Positions 62,011-64,000 of a DNA stretch of 64,000 bases are shown here, one piece after another. The notes under the pieces are model-generated. The model was given only the letters and a program-made list of their open reading frames with translations, did no database searches and was not told the DNA's origin. The position numbers were made by a program, and so were the translations under genes. Source of the stretch: Deroplatys truncata (lineage: Eukaryota > Arthropoda > Insecta > Mantodea > Mantidae); contig CM060980.1 of NCBI GenBank assembly GCA_030765065.1, positions 58,140,364-58,204,363 on the forward strand, in the 5' to 3' direction. Position 1 is the stretch's first letter. Every line of letters begins with the position of its first letter.

Positions 62011-62949
62011 TAAGGCATCAGGTATAGGAATACAAAACAATAACACAATCAAACTGCGTCGAAAATATAGTATTCCTCAAAACTATTTCATAAAAATTAT
62101 TGCATCACAACTTTCATCGGTGAGTCTATCGCTGTTGCAGATGTCCTCATTCACAGGTCTGAAGAAACTTCCAACTGGGTAGTAAATTAAGAGAAAAATC
62201 TTTCTTTAGTTCCCTCTTTCTTTCAAACACAAAAAATGAAGTGAGTTGAATGATTGAGCCATCCAGTTTTCTGCACGACTGAGAAAGCTGTTTTAAATGG
62301 GAAGGGCGAAGCCACTACAGTTCGTTTCTTTTAAATCAACTTCTTTTTTTTAAACTTTTCCTTCCTCTTAATAAATTTCAAATTCGCATCACGAACCTCG
62401 GAAATCACTGCTTAAGAGTGCCGAAGATTGCGCATAGAAAACGAATGACCGTAAAGAAACTCGGGGGAAGCAGAGAGGGAAAAAAATCGGGGTGGCCGCA
62501 ATAGGACGAGATTTTAAGAATTCCTTACGCGGTTCTCGATTGAAATGAAGACGAGAAGGCAATCGCGAATGGAAAGATGGATAAGAAGGGGAACCAAGGG
62601 GAACTGAAGTATAAAATTGGAGGGTATTGGCGCGATAAGAACAGGAAGGTTAAACAGACGAAAACTTGAGGAATAATAAAAAAAGAGACACAGATTGTGG
62701 AAGGTAGGAAGTTGGGGGAGAATAAATTTAGCGACGATGGGGGAAAGATCCCCTTTTTACTCCGTCACGTCTGTCAATTTCCTATTGGGTCTTGCCTCAC
62801 AGATATCTTTGCTCCTTTTTTCCCCCAGCATTCCGAAGAAAGGGGACTGCAACAGTAACAGCTGACAATCAGCAGTTTCTAGGTGACCTACTTCCCCATT
62901 TAGGGACGCACTTGCAAACTCCTTAGAATGATGGTATGTTTGCTATCTA
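62011..62949. other. Unassigned stretch
   Basis: About 62400-62760 is purine-rich (many GAAG and GGAA words). No gene or repeat is recognised. Confidence 0.4.
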
Positions 62950-63180
62950 CCATTAGCTAGAGTAGCGGAAATATTGCATTTTACACATAAATCTGATATC
63001 GAGCTTTCGAATACGCGCGCGCGAGTGTACATGTGCACTTGAACAATTCTGCTGAGCGAACATCTTAACTAAAAACCGAAATGTCAGATGTCAAATATTT
63101 TTTACGGATGCAAGGTGAAGATTTTAAGAAAATTCCTTCGAAACAGCAAACCTCTCCTTTCAGCAAACACAGTAGAAATA
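62950..63180 (-). repeat. Degraded Fam-A 3' end
   Basis: GTAGCGGAAATATTGCATTT and TCTGATATCGAGCTTTCGAA follow the order of the Fam-A 3' end, with a CG-rich simple tract where others have CA. Similarity is weak but colinear. Confidence 0.5.
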
Positions 63181-63429
63181 AAATAGATGATTTGAAGGAT
63201 GACTACTGAAATGAAGGCGTATATGAAGAAGTCAACAAGCAGATGATACAGGAAGGTGACTACGATACTATGGTCATCTGTGTTTGCTGCTGTGTTTCAT
63301 GATTAACAAAGAATCTAGAGGCAACTTGCGATATACTAAATAAGAACATTATAATCTTAATTCTATTATCTTAAAATCACTTTTTTGGAATAACGAGAAA
63401 AATAAAAAGTAATATACTGATTGGCTCAA

Positions 63430-63600
63430 AGTTTTCTTCTACATTCATATTACTATTATCACCATCATCATGGATTAGACCTTTCGACCTATTCAGTCTT
63501 CTCAAAGAAACGTATCCATTCATCTCTCCATGGGTCTGTCTTTATCTCTGGGATTCTGGCATCCATCGCATATGAACATAATAATTCTCTTGATATTATT
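63430..63600 (-). mobile_element. LINE 3' tip with GAT-type tail
   Basis: On the minus strand GAATAGGTCGAAAGGTCTAA then TCCATGATGATGGTGATAAT resembles GAAGAGGTCGATGGGCCTAA and the GAT run at 12.6 kb. The part upstream reads GACCCATGGAGAGATGAATG. Short and diverged. Confidence 0.5.
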
Positions 63601-63638
63601 TTATTACTTATATAAAATATGGATTTGGATTCCAGCTT

Positions 63639-63673
63639 ACTTGTTTTAAACTTGTTTTAAACTTGTTTTAAAC
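63639..63673. repeat. 11-bp tandem repeat, three units
   Basis: CTTGTTTTAAA occurs three times in a row. Confidence 0.92.
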
Positions 63674-64000
63674 ACATTCCAAGCACCTTCTTGTCCACCT
63701 TTTGTCTCGCCTACCTTTACTTCTTGCTGTGTCAAGTATTAGTCTAGCTTCATTTTGAGGCAATGCGGTAAATGAAATGACACCTGGCTGCATTATGAGC
63801 GCTACGTAGGGTGAGGACGTGATGGGGCTGCTACATTCAAGCTTCTGTCCCAGCTTCCCTGTGCATTAAACCCCTTCAGAGGGCTGCTGCTTCCGTTCTT
63901 CTGGCGAACACTTGGTTCCATGTCGCCTAAGCCAGCGGTTGCAGTCTCTGTATGTATCTCAGTGTAGACCGCCTCAATATAGCCTAAAGCATTGTAGAGG
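63674..64000. other. Unassigned window end
   Basis: Nothing recognised. Confidence 0.4.

Noticed and set aside
5972-63180. Fam-A as a Helitron
   Set aside because: The 5' TC start would fit, but no copy ends in CTRR with a preceding hairpin, and the AT insertion signature is absent.

Overview
The window looks like intergenic or deep-intronic DNA from an arthropod, most likely an insect with a large, AT-rich, transposon-rich genome. The evidence is tRNA-derived SINEs, an Inr/DPE-type retroelement promoter (a core-promoter style best known in insects), Tc1/mariner DD41D, hAT and Kolobok-like DNA transposons, and decayed LINE tails. I cannot name the species. A polyneopteran such as a cockroach or stick insect is only a guess from repeat load and SINE style. 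I see no host gene that I would call functional, no CRISPR array, no rRNA and no convincing functional tRNA gene. Almost every open reading frame here is short and lies inside a repeat.

Layout. 0-1.4 kb: AT-rich DNA, then a broken copy of a multicopy arthropod protein gene (780-1372). 5.6 kb: a complete 156-bp hAT MITE with an 8-bp target duplication. 6-15 kb: a cluster of an unclassified 0.8-0.9 kb repeat, here called Fam-A, with a LINE tail at 12.1-12.7 kb, a SINE nested in one Fam-A copy and a solo LTR beside it. 17-21 kb: three more Fam-A copies. 22.6-31.8 kb: several tRNA-SINEs, one sitting in a TTA microsatellite and itself split by a mosaic insert, and one with a perfect 14-bp target duplication. 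31.9-32.9 kb: a second solo LTR. 35-40 kb and 43-44 kb: more Fam-A copies and SINEs. 42.1-42.9 kb: the 3' end of a LINE with an RNase H domain. 45.3-48.0 kb: a decayed Kolobok-like transposase gene on the minus strand. 50.9-52.8 kb: a second TTAA-type element carrying a SINE, then a third solo LTR. 53.8-56.9 kb: a DD41D mariner-like element with long inverted repeats that hosts both a SINE and a Kolobok-like element inserted at TTAA. 57-64 kb: LINE remnants, two full-length Fam-A copies and one degraded one, a MITE and tail repeats.

The parts interact mainly by nesting. Fam-A alone fills about one fifth of the window (about 13.5 kb by adding my hand-drawn intervals). The best leads are Fam-A as an uncharacterised family, the three 4-bp-TSD solo LTRs with a shared internal promoter, and the triple nest at 53.8-56.9 kb, where the mariner reading frame runs straight through the Kolobok target site. 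All boundaries were drawn by eye and may be off by a few to tens of bases unless a target duplication is given.
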